Notes: generated by a model not told the origin, from the letters alone. A stretch of DNA of 64,000 nucleotides from Sphingobacteriales bacterium 46-32 (GCA_001898485.1 MKTY01000021.1:34143-98142), one strand, 5' to 3'; numbered from the stretch's first letter, positions 10,001 through 17,399 are shown. Numbers and translations are program-made.

Positions 10001-10284
10001 ACTGCCGTATCAATGAAGCGCTGTATGTGTTGAACCGCGCCGGGCAATTCATTCTGAGCAAATCCTATTTCACCTGCCAGTTCTGTTTCCGATGACAGCG
10101 AATCCAGCTGTTTATTCCGGATCAGATAAGTGGCCCTTTCCAGAAAAAGCCGGTTGGCAGTTTTAATATCTTTTCCCGACAGCGCTTCTTTAATGGCGGC
10201 AGCAGAGGGCACAGGCTCCTGTGCCAGCAATGGCAGTAACAGCAGCATTGCCAGAGCAGCTGCCAGACCAGTAAGTTTCCTCAT
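7060..10284 (-). CDS. TPR-CHAT domain protein (predicted cysteine protease)
   Basis: 1074-aa predicted protease of the caspase-like CHAT family, exported or membrane-attached. Residues 1-21 look like a signal peptide (MRKLTGLAAALAMLLLLPLLA). Residues ~75-650 are helical tetratricopeptide-like repeats for protein binding, and the CHAT domain covers about 740-1040. The catalytic dyad is visible: His904 in IGTHAEY and Cys951 in LTACESGRPG. A single transmembrane helix (about 1048-1070) ends in a short basic tail MWKR. That topology would put protease and TPRs in the periplasm with a C-terminal anchor. It is the last gene of a three-gene operon after the sigma factor and the TPR membrane protein, with only three bases before it. 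The natural inference is a role in signalling through that sigma factor, for example by cleaving the membrane partner; nothing in the sequence proves the target. Confidence 0.88.
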   Translation of the reverse strand: MRKLTGLAAALAMLLLLPLLAQEPVPSAAAIKEALSGKDIKTANRLFLERATYLIRNKQLDSLSSETELAGEIGFAQNELPGAVQHIQRFIDTAVALSGVPELRVNMHVKAADYFNTLGQTRLALDQYQTALISERRLQLPDTLEVARLHYNIGTCLQRMGMLPEAAAEYRLSNAIRTTNTRTTPEDLYLTQNAMGTVMWYALKYDSASLFFNQALVTLNKMPATPQNKYYRPSIIQNNLAAIYGAEGNTTAAIQTMQSSIQNMYSYVRDSTVSQKKASVKSGIYEGIDNLAGLYRELGDYKRASDLLLYSYEQKKNELPEGHSGIFISEILLGQLYNNMNEFEKAEAFIKSGLAKLKAAEGDFLYWEGDAYYTLAMVAASKGEPEAASMYYAASEKAYAAGYGDEYDNIYLDFLSNAAKFYAANNQFAKAKAILDKTLGYVRSVQEGPSQAMFNQLLNMGEIYYLAHRYPETLKYSNEAIDVLNQYLTRASTPIDSARMQFKIPRAILINQQAMYAMQPVHDTAFLNRVSRRMQDAINILEQRKGLIDDAESVQVLIAENAAIYGFARQVEMELYKLTGTAQHLDKYVDLYESALYSRIRNRLNKAAAIRFANLPPAIQTEEEKLKAEIAVSLQLAGADSLQIDRYLKAAQAWQSYLDKIRVQYPGYYQMRYASQERGLTSIRATLPAGVTVVRYYADGDSLRALVIDKDQQVLTDLQAPALSKRIATLVQLNTSDTLPGKLLHELYQDLWQPIAAHIRNRQVVIIPDAVLYSLSFEMLTPAPLQQYAQLAQGSLLAKHVISYQYSLMLVGRQAAEEKALQKNYIAFVPGFDDKDKQAYRQRVGDSVRVDRQYLSLLPQPSTVKLARRLSRLLGGDAYTDHSSTLTRFRSQAAGHKILYIGTHAEYNNQMPDRSRLIFSKEPERPDSNSLYLADIYGCNVASDLAVLTACESGRPGYQDGEGMVSLAHAFNYAGSKSIVMGLWGIDERSSSQITEAMIAHMRKGMAANEALQKAKLDYLQASKGRTLAPAYWAGLVLMGDAVTVDFTSSLSIWWWIAGIMVLLIVGGYWMWKR

Positions 10285-10287
10285 GGT

Positions 10288-11028
10288 TTATTTATTGAGT
10301 TGGTGGATCAGCTCTTCTTTGCCCGGCTGCGATGACCGGTCTATATATCCGATGGCCTCCTGTTCTCTGCCGCTTCGTATCAACAACAACCCGTAATACC
10401 AGCTGGCCTCTTTATAAAAAGCCCGGCTGGCATCCGCCGTCAGCGGCCGTAGCAGATTTGCGGCACTATCATATTCATGCATGGCCTGCCAGGCCATTCC
10501 CAGAAAATAACGAACCGTATCAGCCGATGGTGTTGCTAACAACAACGGTTGCCACTGCTCAATTGCTTGTGGGTACTCTTCATTCTTATAAGCCACCATG
10601 CCATGCTCAAAGGCATAGGCGGTTGCCGGCCCCATAGCCGTAAGCAAACCGGGATCGGGTTTATAATAAGCCTGATATAGTTTCTCCGAACCGGATGACC
10701 CCGTGGTCAACCACCAGATGCCCGCGCCAAGCAGCAACACGGCTGCGGCGGCTGCCGACCATCGCCATAGCTGGTGTATTATGGCCTGCTTCTTTACAGG
10801 TGGCTGAACCTGGCTCCATTCTTTATGATATTGCTGCAACTGCTCTTTCAATACCGCTTCCTGCACACCCAGCAACAACACCCGTGCTTCTGCTACACGG
10901 GCAGCCAGAGCCTCATCTGCCTGCAACCGCGCTTCGAAAGCGGCTGCAGCATCAGGAGGCAACTGCCCTTGCAGGTATTGCTCTATCAGATCCCAGTCTT
11001 CGGGAGGTATGTGCATTTGTTCATTCAT
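10288..11028 (-). CDS. Membrane-anchored TPR protein, putative anti-sigma factor
   Basis: 246 aa. The N-terminal ~85 residues are cytosolic and helical, beginning with the anti-sigma-like block WDLIEQYLQGQLPPDAAAAFEARLQ followed by a run of A/E/R/L. One transmembrane helix covers about 88-108 (WRWSAAAAAVLLLGAGIWWL), and the C-terminal half carries two or three TPR-like repeats (AFEHGMVAYKNEEYPQAIEQW; FLGMAWQAMHEYDSAANLL). No HxxxCxxC zinc motif is present, so this is not a classical zinc-binding anti-sigma factor. It overlaps the sigma factor gene by 8 bases and precedes the CHAT gene by 3 bases, which implies translational coupling and a shared pathway. The anti-sigma function is inferred from position and topology only. 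Confidence 0.72.
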   Translation of the reverse strand: MNEQMHIPPEDWDLIEQYLQGQLPPDAAAAFEARLQADEALAARVAEARVLLLGVQEAVLKEQLQQYHKEWSQVQPPVKKQAIIHQLWRWSAAAAAVLLLGAGIWWLTTGSSGSEKLYQAYYKPDPGLLTAMGPATAYAFEHGMVAYKNEEYPQAIEQWQPLLLATPSADTVRYFLGMAWQAMHEYDSAANLLRPLTADASRAFYKEASWYYGLLLIRSGREQEAIGYIDRSSQPGKEELIHQLNK

Positions 11029-11605
11029 GGGTTGAACCCGGTTTATTCATTTGCAGTAACCCGCGCAGTTTCTGCAGACATCGGTATTTATTATTCTTTG
11101 CCGTTGCTTCAGTCCATCCAAAAAAGGAAGCTATTTCCCGTAATGGTTCTTTTTTAAAATAAAATCTCCCCAGCAATTCACGGCAGTTTTCTCCCAATTG
11201 GGGAAATGCTGCACGCACTGCCGCAGTCTGCATGGCCAGGTCTTCCTGTCCGGGCTCCTCCATTACCAGTTCCGACGGCCAGTCCTGCAATGCTACCAGC
11301 CTGCGTCCCTTGCGGCTGCGAAGCTGATCGATCCATTTAAACCGCGCTACCTGAAACAGGTAAGCCGAAAATTCCTTTTCAGAAACAGGTAGAAAACGGC
11401 TCGTCTGCACGGCACGCCATACTGCCAGAAAAGCCTCCTGGTAGAGGTCACCTGCATCGTCTGCAGTGCCACTGTTTTTAAGCACCAGCGTGGTAACCCC
11501 ACCCACATTATCCTGGTACAGCTTTTTCAGCACAGCAGCTTCATTACACTGAATCTGCTGCGCAAGTAGCGGAACGGTAGAGATTTTGTCGGCCTGTTGC
11601 TGCAT
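11021..11605 (-). CDS. ECF-type RNA polymerase sigma factor
   Basis: 194-aa sigma-70 family protein with regions 2 and 4 only. Region 2 spans roughly residues 30-100 (DDAGDLYQEAFLAVWRAVQ then AYLFQVARFKWIDQLRSRKG), the core-binding and -10 recognition segment. Region 4 lies around 135-185 and contains the helix-turn-helix REIASFFGWTEATAKNNKYRCLQKLRGLL. It starts with MQQQADK at 11605 and overlaps the next gene by 8 bases. First gene of the sigma, TPR-membrane protein, CHAT operon. ECF factors in Bacteroidota often respond to envelope or polysaccharide signals, but no SusC-type partner is adjacent here. Confidence 0.88.
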   Translation of the reverse strand: MQQQADKISTVPLLAQQIQCNEAAVLKKLYQDNVGGVTTLVLKNSGTADDAGDLYQEAFLAVWRAVQTSRFLPVSEKEFSAYLFQVARFKWIDQLRSRKGRRLVALQDWPSELVMEEPGQEDLAMQTAAVRAAFPQLGENCRELLGRFYFKKEPLREIASFFGWTEATAKNNKYRCLQKLRGLLQMNKPGSTHE

Positions 11606-11835
11606 GTATCCGGGAAATTACTCCAAGATAGCCATTTTGCCCGTTTCGAATCGCGTTTAGCCCGGTTTAACAGCAACAAACGGGATGCTTTTCTCTTAAT
11701 CGTAAAAAAGTAAAAACGTCATCAATCCCATAATTCTTTTTGTTCCTGATACAATTCATCCGCTTTTCTGAAGGGTTCACCCTGTCAGCTATTCTTTTTT
11801 AACCGCTTATCGGGCAAATTGTGCCAAACCTTTCT

Positions 11836-12960
11836 ATGAAGAAAATAACTGCCTTACTAATCCCTGTCATCCTGCTTTCGGCCTGCCGTGAAAACAACCC
11901 TCCACCACCTCCGCCACCAACTTCCTACGATGTAATCACTACAGGCGTGCTGATTGATATAAATACCCCGTCGATCAAACCCGGATACTGGGTCGGAAAA
12001 GAGTGGCATGCCCTGCAGGCCGATAACACGCAGCAGGCCTTTCCCTATGGCCTGACCAGGCATGCACAATCACTAATCATAGCAGGAGGATATGAAGGAG
12101 AACACCCGCAGACAGGCAATAACATACTCTTACCATGCATCTGGCGCAATGGCCTTATGATAAAACTACCGGTAAGTGAACTTTCCGTAACAGATCGTTG
12201 CAGTGCTTCTGATGTTGTCTGGTACAACGATGCGCTGTATGTGCTGGGTGATGCAGACCTGGAGCCCGTTATCTGGAAAATCGATGGTGAGCAATACAGT
12301 ATCATTCCCCTGCCAAAAAACCAGCACGTCACCGGCCGCAGAAAAGGATCCAACCTTATCATTTGGAATGACCGCCTCTGCTTTGCAGGTAATGAACAAA
12401 AACAAACTGGCGATGGCCTTACTTATAGCGCCGGTTACTGGTCAGTAGGTCACGATGATCACCCTTCCTTTACAACAATTCAGGACAATCTCGGCTACGC
12501 ACTCTGCTTCGCCATAGCAGCCCGGCAGGACAAACTGGTGATCACCGGTGAATATGGCGAAACCGGACAGAACATACTACCGGCTCTATGGACAGGCACC
12601 GGACTTCACCTGCTCTCACAACAGTTGCAACCAAACACACAACGAACCAACGAGGTAATGATTGATGCAAAAGAAAATATCTGGCTCAACATACTCGATA
12701 TTCAGCCGCAGTACAAACCCCTGCTTTGGAAAGCGCGGTTAAGTGGTACGAAAGAGCTCATTAGCCCCGACATACCTGCACAGGCCACTGGCTTCTGCCA
12801 TAACCTGGCTACCTGTGACGATCAGATAGCCTATGCCTATACTTATATGTATGAAGGCAAGCGGCACGCATGTGTTAAAAGTAATGATGGCACAGACACC
12901 CTTGATCTGAAAAATCAATCAGACGTGACCCTTTACCGGACCGCTATTTTTCCCCGATAA
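11836..12960 (+). CDS. Lipoprotein with propeller-like repeats, unknown function
   Basis: 374-aa predicted lipoprotein: signal peptide with lipobox LLSAC, lipidated Cys17, then a flexible linker of seven consecutive prolines. The rest shows recurring blocks of the form ..GYW..G / ..CIWRNG / ..PVIWKIDG / ..GYWSVG / ..ALWTGTG / ..LLWKARL, which suggests a beta-propeller with about six blades. No catalytic motif was recognised. The ATG at 11836 was chosen because it directly precedes a canonical signal sequence; a GTG at 11821 is in frame. It is divergent from the sigma operon (230-base gap), which could carry a shared regulatory region, although no promoter consensus was found there. Confidence 0.7.
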   Translation: MKKITALLIPVILLSACRENNPPPPPPPTSYDVITTGVLIDINTPSIKPGYWVGKEWHALQADNTQQAFPYGLTRHAQSLIIAGGYEGEHPQTGNNILLPCIWRNGLMIKLPVSELSVTDRCSASDVVWYNDALYVLGDADLEPVIWKIDGEQYSIIPLPKNQHVTGRRKGSNLIIWNDRLCFAGNEQKQTGDGLTYSAGYWSVGHDDHPSFTTIQDNLGYALCFAIAARQDKLVITGEYGETGQNILPALWTGTGLHLLSQQLQPNTQRTNEVMIDAKENIWLNILDIQPQYKPLLWKARLSGTKELISPDIPAQATGFCHNLATCDDQIAYAYTYMYEGKRHACVKSNDGTDTLDLKNQSDVTLYRTAIFPR

Positions 12961-12969
12961 ATTATCCTG

Positions 12970-14109
12970 TTAAGGTTTGATCATAAGCAGGCGGCTGTCT
13001 GTTTTATTTTCTGTGGTTATCCTGACCACATAGACGCCCGGTGGCTGCTGATGCATGTCAACGAAATGCTGAAACTGCGGTTGCGGCAGTATGCCGGTAT
13101 AACAAACATGCCCCAGGCTGTTTAATATAGTTACCTTCCGCAAGGGTTCTTCTGATTTCAGCATGATCCGTCCATTGCCGGGATTGGGATAAATGGTAAA
13201 TACTACTTTTGACACATTCAATGCAGATTTAAGGACCGATGAATAGCTTATTTTGCCATCAGCATCTACGCAGGCAATACGATATAGTCCATCGTTGAGA
13301 GGATGCAGGTCTGTATACCTGTAGTTATTTTTTTGTTCGCTGTAATGCATGGCTGGTATGCTATCAAGAGAATGCCAGCTAACCATTTGCGGCGACTTGC
13401 GTTGTATGATAAACCGGCTGGTATTTTCTTCAGACAATGTTGCCCAGCTCAACTCTTTTTTATTACCAATAGGTTTTACTTCAAAATCAACCAGGCTTAC
13501 GGGCAATACTGTAGTGAAATAGTGAACAACGATCGATATATTATCGACCTGTGCATACTGCGTGAGTGATAACACACCGGTACGAAGCCGGGCCGAAAAA
13601 GCCAACCCAAAATTACCTGCATTTATCTCAGCAGGGCTCCAGGTGGTGCCCCATAGTGAACCTGAGCCCCCATAGGTTGCCAGGCCATCGGAAGCAGACC
13701 AGCTGGAACCCGATGCCTGGTTGCTGCCGGTAACACTGCCTCCTTTTACCAGATATACGGCATTATCAATAATAGAACTTCCCAGGCCGAGTCCTCCCGC
13801 GCTTTTTTCAACTACAACCTGAATACCACAAACAGAGGCATAGGATGGTATAGAAAATCCGAAACCAGTAGCAATAAGGTAATTGGAATTGGCCGACGAC
13901 CAGACTCCGAGCAGAATACCGGCAGATGCACGTAAATCGTTTGAACTGGCTGCGTTTGCAGGAGATGACCAGGCAAAACTTCCCACGCCAGTATTATTAA
14001 CAAAAGAAGAACCTGATAGAGATGAAGATGCAGTGCATTGCGCTGAAGCAATACAGGGTAACGACAGGGCAAAAAAAGCCACTGCGCACCGGAGGAGCGG
14101 AATTAACAT
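12970..14109 (-). CDS. Secreted protein with C-terminal T9SS sorting domain
   Basis: 379 aa. Signal peptide at residues 1-23 (ending ASAQ). The central ~200 residues are rich in Ser, Gly and Asn and predicted all-beta (SSSLSGSSFVNNTG; ASGSSWSASDGLATYGGSGSLWG), resembling secreted adhesive or lectin-like modules, but no named domain was recognised. From about residue 205 there is a LPVSLVDFEVKPIGNKKELSW segment and then the type A sorting domain: YPNPGNGRI, followed by VTILNSLGHVCY and the terminal PPGVYVVRI. This domain is typical of Bacteroidota cargo taken across the outer membrane by the type IX system and attached to the surface. Convergent with the lipoprotein gene, 9 bases apart. Confidence 0.8.
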   Translation of the reverse strand: MLIPLLRCAVAFFALSLPCIASAQCTASSSLSGSSFVNNTGVGSFAWSSPANAASSNDLRASAGILLGVWSSANSNYLIATGFGFSIPSYASVCGIQVVVEKSAGGLGLGSSIIDNAVYLVKGGSVTGSNQASGSSWSASDGLATYGGSGSLWGTTWSPAEINAGNFGLAFSARLRTGVLSLTQYAQVDNISIVVHYFTTVLPVSLVDFEVKPIGNKKELSWATLSEENTSRFIIQRKSPQMVSWHSLDSIPAMHYSEQKNNYRYTDLHPLNDGLYRIACVDADGKISYSSVLKSALNVSKVVFTIYPNPGNGRIMLKSEEPLRKVTILNSLGHVCYTGILPQPQFQHFVDMHQQPPGVYVVRITTENKTDSRLLMIKP

Positions 14110-14395
14110 AGATAAGGTTTTCGTTAAAAGCCAGACTACTGTATCAGCTAACCGACAAGGTGTCTTTCTCTTTTTACTGATTAAAAAAGAGAATGGCTTT
14201 TTCTAAAACTAGAAAAAGCATTTTTAAATTTCAATATGCTTCAGATGGTTTCCGTACAAACACGGTAGGCTTAAAAACAACAACCCTTTGGTAAATAAAA
14301 TGATGGAAAAATGATGCTCAGATATTTTTTTGATCCCTGTCAATCAAAACAGCGCTAAAAACAAGCATAAGTACCGGAGGAAAAGGAGCCGCTTA
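14110..14395. other. Intergenic gap with one inverted repeat
   Basis: 286 bases of AT-rich sequence upstream of the T9SS protein gene. It contains a 10-base inverted repeat GCTTTTTCTA (14196-14205) and TAGAAAAAGC (14210-14219) with a four-base loop, followed on the plus strand by ATTTTTAAATTT. This could end transcripts or be an operator; no gene transcribed toward it on the plus strand is evident. Nothing else recognised. Confidence 0.4.
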
Positions 14396-14785
14396 TCAAT
14401 GGCAACTCACAAATTGTTCAAAAAGGAGTGAAAGCTGGGCTGATGCATCTGTACAAAAACCGGGGTGTACGCGTGAAGTTTGCACTACGGTGCTCCGCGT
14501 AGCTGTAAGCCACCGAAAACGGGCACCGGTATCGAGTAAAGCAATGGGACCACCGGCCGGACGGCCAAGGCATATCTGCTGAAATGCTTCGAGATATTGC
14601 TGCAACTCATCGGGATCAAGCCGGCAGTTGAATGCTCTGAGTCTGGCGGCATCAATTTCAAACCGCATATCCAGAAAGCGGAGTTTCTGGCAATACATTA
14701 CCACGCCCACGTTAATGAACTCTTCCCGCTCTACCTTCGGCACCACCCGGATCACGGCATATTCATATAAGTACTGATCGGGCAT
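14396..14785 (-). CDS. DUF3037 family protein
   Basis: 129-aa small cytoplasmic protein of unknown biochemical role. The N-terminal block YAVIRVVPKVEREEFINVGVV is the DUF3037 signature (Y-A-V-I-R-x-V-P-x-x-x-R-x-E-F-x-N-x-G-V), followed by a region with conserved Arg and Asp residues. It overlaps the end of the upstream HipA-like kinase gene by 23 bases, so the two are translationally coupled. This kinase/DUF3037 pairing recurs in many bacteria, so they probably act together; whether as toxin-antitoxin partners or as a signalling pair is not known. Confidence 0.82.
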   Translation of the reverse strand: MPDQYLYEYAVIRVVPKVEREEFINVGVVMYCQKLRFLDMRFEIDAARLRAFNCRLDPDELQQYLEAFQQICLGRPAGGPIALLDTGARFRWLTATRSTVVQTSRVHPGFCTDASAQLSLLFEQFVSCH

Positions 14786-15530
14786 GTTGTGCTTGATTTA
14801 CAAAAACAGAAGAATGCTGAATGCGTGTGAGCAGGAACTGCTCATATACAGAGTGGCTCAACGGTGGCTGCAGCCACTCGTCAGGCACCAGAGATACAAT
14901 GTGATGAATAAGTTCGGGAGTAAGCAATGACCGCAGATGCCTGTCAGCTTCTTCGAGTTGAGAGGCCTGGGGCAACAGCACATGATCCTTAATGGCAGCA
15001 AATGGCCGCATAGCCTGTTCTTCCCAGTTTTCGGGGGAATGATGAAAATAAAGACAGGCTCCGTGATCGATCAGCCACAATTCCTTATTCCACGAAAGCA
15101 TATTGGTATTGCGCGCGGTTCGGTCTACATTGGTAAGCAAACTATCGAGCCACACGATCTGCGAAGCCAGTTGCGGATCTACTTTCATCACCACAGGATC
15201 GAATGTAATAGATCCGCTGAGATAATGCAACGCCAGATTCAACCCCTCACTGGCACGCAGCAATTCCTGAATTTCAGGATCGGGTTCAGCACGGCCAAAG
15301 GCACTATCTAACTGTGCAAATACGATTTCGGGCACTTTTAATCCCGCGGCCCGTACCAGCTCTCCTCCAATAAGATCTGCTACCAGGGCCTTTACCCCCT
15401 GCCCGGCGCCCCTGAATTTGAGCACATACAGAAACCCGTCATCTGCATCTACAATAGCAGGCAGGGACCCTCCTTCGCGAAGAGGGGTCACATATTGCCA
15501 TACATTGACAGTTCTGATCTGGGCGGTCAT
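14763..15530 (-). CDS. HipA-like kinase domain protein
   Basis: 255-aa protein with the fold of HipA/phosphatidylinositol-kinase-like enzymes. Visible are the candidate ATP-binding lysine Lys38 (FLYVLKFRGAGQG), the catalytic loop TNVDRTARNTN with Asp136 and Asn141/Asn143, and the metal-binding WLIDHG with Asp155 that replaces DFG. It is shorter than E. coli HipA (440 aa) and lacks its N-terminal lobe; no HipB-type DNA-binding partner is next to it. The frame is open upstream to 15668, but that extension reads into the inverted-repeat arm and is an artefact; the ATG at 15530 gives the family start MTAQIRTVNVWQY. Coupled to DUF3037 by a 23-base overlap. Confidence 0.8.
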   Translation of the reverse strand: MTAQIRTVNVWQYVTPLREGGSLPAIVDADDGFLYVLKFRGAGQGVKALVADLIGGELVRAAGLKVPEIVFAQLDSAFGRAEPDPEIQELLRASEGLNLALHYLSGSITFDPVVMKVDPQLASQIVWLDSLLTNVDRTARNTNMLSWNKELWLIDHGACLYFHHSPENWEEQAMRPFAAIKDHVLLPQASQLEEADRHLRSLLTPELIHHIVSLVPDEWLQPPLSHSVYEQFLLTRIQHSSVFVNQAQHARSVLI

Positions 15531-15576
15531 GAAAAAGAAATTATTCCGGCAGCAAGATAGTGAAAGAATAAGGAGT

Positions 15577-15634
15577 TTAATGTGCCGATGTGATGAATGT
15601 GCTGATGTGCTAGTGGATTTGAAGATTTGATGAT
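15577..15634. repeat. Dispersed GTGCTGATGTGC / TTTGAAGATTTG repeat
   Basis: Inner end of the right inverted-repeat arm, complementary in type and order to 7008-7058: GTGCTGATGTGCTAGTGG, then ATTTGAAGATTTGATGAT. Confidence 0.7.
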
Positions 15635-16088
15635 CACTGTTGTCCCGGGAAAAAAAATGCGCCAACAAATAAATTTGATAATCAGATTTATACAGATGCT
15701 TTTGCAGGCTTTGGGAAAAGCAAGCCCCCCTTGTAACATTGTTGGTATTTCAGCACAGTGTGCGAGCTATTTTATTGCTATTTCCCTGTCGTATTCCCTT
15801 ATTTTTTCTTGTGGTTCACAAGGCGCCTTGTTTTTCTCCGATTGAATCTTTAATGCTTATACAGTAAGCAACGACCGGTGCTGTGGAGGCAAAAAAGCGG
15901 AACTAAAAACAGGTCAAGACCTGGAGACCGTTTCATATAGACAGTAAACTACCCGATCATTTCCTGTCTAACCGCTCGGTCAGGACGCTGCGCGTCCGGA
16001 CCGGTCCCGAATACTTCAATTCAACAGTAAAGGAAGGACGATAACTATCTGAAAAAGGCTACCTTTTTATTTTCCCCGGACACTAGTG
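15635..16088. mobile_element. MITE-like non-autonomous element, right copy (inverted)
   Basis: Inverted counterpart of the element at 6531-7007, about 454 bases, between CACTGTTGTCC (15635) and GGACACTAGTG (ending 16088). The terminal repeat at its left end has a base change and extra A residues, while the right end is intact. The internal segments GGTCAGGACGCTGCGCGTCC and CTACCCGATCATTTCCTGTC match the left copy in reverse complement. The middle (about 15790-15890) is unrelated to the left copy, so one of the two was rearranged. No transposase is encoded. Confidence 0.75.
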
Positions 16089-16123
16089 ATTTGAAAATTT
16101 GAAGATTTGACGATGGAGAGTAT

Positions 16124-16219
16124 AACTGTCAACTGTCATCTATCAACTGTCATCTATCAACTGTCATCTGTCAACTGTCAACTGTCCACTGTCCACTGTC
16201 ATCTATCCACTGTCAACTA
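16124..16219. repeat. Heptad tandem repeat (CAACTGT-type), right copy
   Basis: About 13 units of a 7-base motif (CAACTGT, CATCTAT, CCACTGT variants), complementary in type to the left copy at 6451-6496 but longer. It stops exactly at the stop codon of the small exported protein gene. Confidence 0.85.
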
Positions 16220-16468
16220 TTAAAAAATATTCCTGACAGGTTCAGCACTTTTGCCGGCCGTCTTTTCTGTGGCAGATACCGCCCTCCGGCCGATGAGCCA
16301 TCCGGTAGCTTCCAGTGCTTCATATATGTCCTGATCATTTTCCAGAACAATAACCGGATTCGGTATCTGCTGCAATTCGGCTTCTGTAAAATCTTTATGC
16401 GCAGGATGACGAGTAAGCCCCATCAACCCAACAATCGACAGCAGCAGGATGGCTAAAAAACGATTCAT
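16220..16468 (-). CDS. Small exported hypothetical protein
   Basis: 82 aa. An N-terminal hydrophobic segment (MNRFLAILLLSIVGLMGL) is a signal peptide or membrane anchor. The mature part is polar, with a short motif PNPVIVLENDQDIYEALEATGWLIG and a basic tail. No family recognised. Its stop codon adjoins the heptad repeat array, so the present C-terminus could have been shaped by the repeat insertion. 68 bases downstream of the metallo-hydrolase gene on the same strand, possibly cotranscribed. Confidence 0.55.
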   Translation of the reverse strand: MNRFLAILLLSIVGLMGLTRHPAHKDFTEAELQQIPNPVIVLENDQDIYEALEATGWLIGRRAVSATEKTAGKSAEPVRNIF

Positions 16469-16536
16469 GATATACAGGCTTTTGATGAGCAGGTACCTGT
16501 ATATCGGCGAAGCGAAAAAAGGTCATCACAAACCTG

Positions 16537-17376
16537 CTAACTTCCAAAAAGGGACAGCTGGGCAGGCCTATCCTTTTTACCCGCAGCCAGTACGGGCAAG
16601 GCAGCAGGAATGCCCGTAATCTCCATGATCTCAGACTCCTGGTAACGCGAAGCCACTGTTATCTTTACCTGGCCGGCAGCTTGCAAAAAAAGTTGTGCCG
16701 CTTTTTCAGGAGTATTATTGTTTTTGGATAAATGAGAAAGTATAAGATGCGAAAGGTGCGGACCAGCATGCTCCTGATAGAGTTCAAAAGCCTGCCTGTT
16801 AGACAGGTGACCCGTACGACCGCTGATGCGCCGCTGAAGCGATAAAGGATAATGACTGGCCGCCAGCATGTGTTCACAATAATTGGTTTCGAGAAAAACG
16901 GCGTGACAGGCTCTGAAATATTTTTTCACTTCTGCACAGCAGTATCCAATATCTGTAAACACGCCCACATGCACCGATTGGTACGACACAACAAAACTAT
17001 GTGGGTCGGCAGCATCGTGCCACTTGGAAAAAGCACGCACCTGCAATGAGCCGGCGGGATAGGCACGGTCGGTGGTGAAATGGCAAATCAGCTGCGGTTC
17101 AATCGGGATCTGGCTGTTGCCCAGTGTGCCGGGAGTAATATAGACCGGTAGCTGATATTTTTTGCTAAGAGCAGGAATACCGGTGATATGATCGTGATGC
17201 TCATGCGACACAAAAATGGCACGCACTTTTTTCATATCCAACCCCAGCTTGTTCATACGCCGCTCCGTTTCTCGGCAGGAAATGCCGGCATCTATCAGCA
17301 GGGCATCGGTATCATTTTCGATATAATAACAGTTGCCATTGCTGCCCGAATTTATGGATGCAATACGAAGCGCCAT
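16537..17376 (-). CDS. MBL-fold metallo-hydrolase (WalJ/YycJ-like)
   Basis: 279-aa cytoplasmic metallo-beta-lactamase-fold protein. The dinuclear metal motif HEHHDH is at residues 58-63, preceded by the family-typical start ASINSGSNGNCYYIE and DALLIDAG, with later ligands in FTDIGY and the C-terminal SHLSKNNNTPEKA segment. This matches the WalJ/YycJ group, implicated in coordinating cell-wall metabolism with division and possibly acting as an exonuclease. No WalKR system is in the window, so the link to cell-wall signalling is by family only. It lies 23 bases downstream of the GH5 gene on the same strand. Confidence 0.85.
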   Translation of the reverse strand: MALRIASINSGSNGNCYYIENDTDALLIDAGISCRETERRMNKLGLDMKKVRAIFVSHEHHDHITGIPALSKKYQLPVYITPGTLGNSQIPIEPQLICHFTTDRAYPAGSLQVRAFSKWHDAADPHSFVVSYQSVHVGVFTDIGYCCAEVKKYFRACHAVFLETNYCEHMLAASHYPLSLQRRISGRTGHLSNRQAFELYQEHAGPHLSHLILSHLSKNNNTPEKAAQLFLQAAGQVKITVASRYQESEIMEITGIPAALPVLAAGKKDRPAQLSLFGS

Positions 17377-17399
17377 CCGGCAAAATTAAGCATTTGCCA

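Noticed and set aside
15531..15668. N-terminal extension of the HipA-like kinase
   Set aside because: The extension is read through the repeat arm and has no family content; the ATG at 15530 starts the conserved protein.
15891..15947. Short frame ending YRQ in the right MITE-like copy, perhaps a transposase end
   Set aside because: The same place in the left copy is shifted by one base, so the frame is not kept; no transposase domain is visible.
16124..16219. CRISPR or VNTR gene reading of the heptad repeats
   Set aside because: Seven-base units without spacers or a conserved frame; simple tandem repeats.
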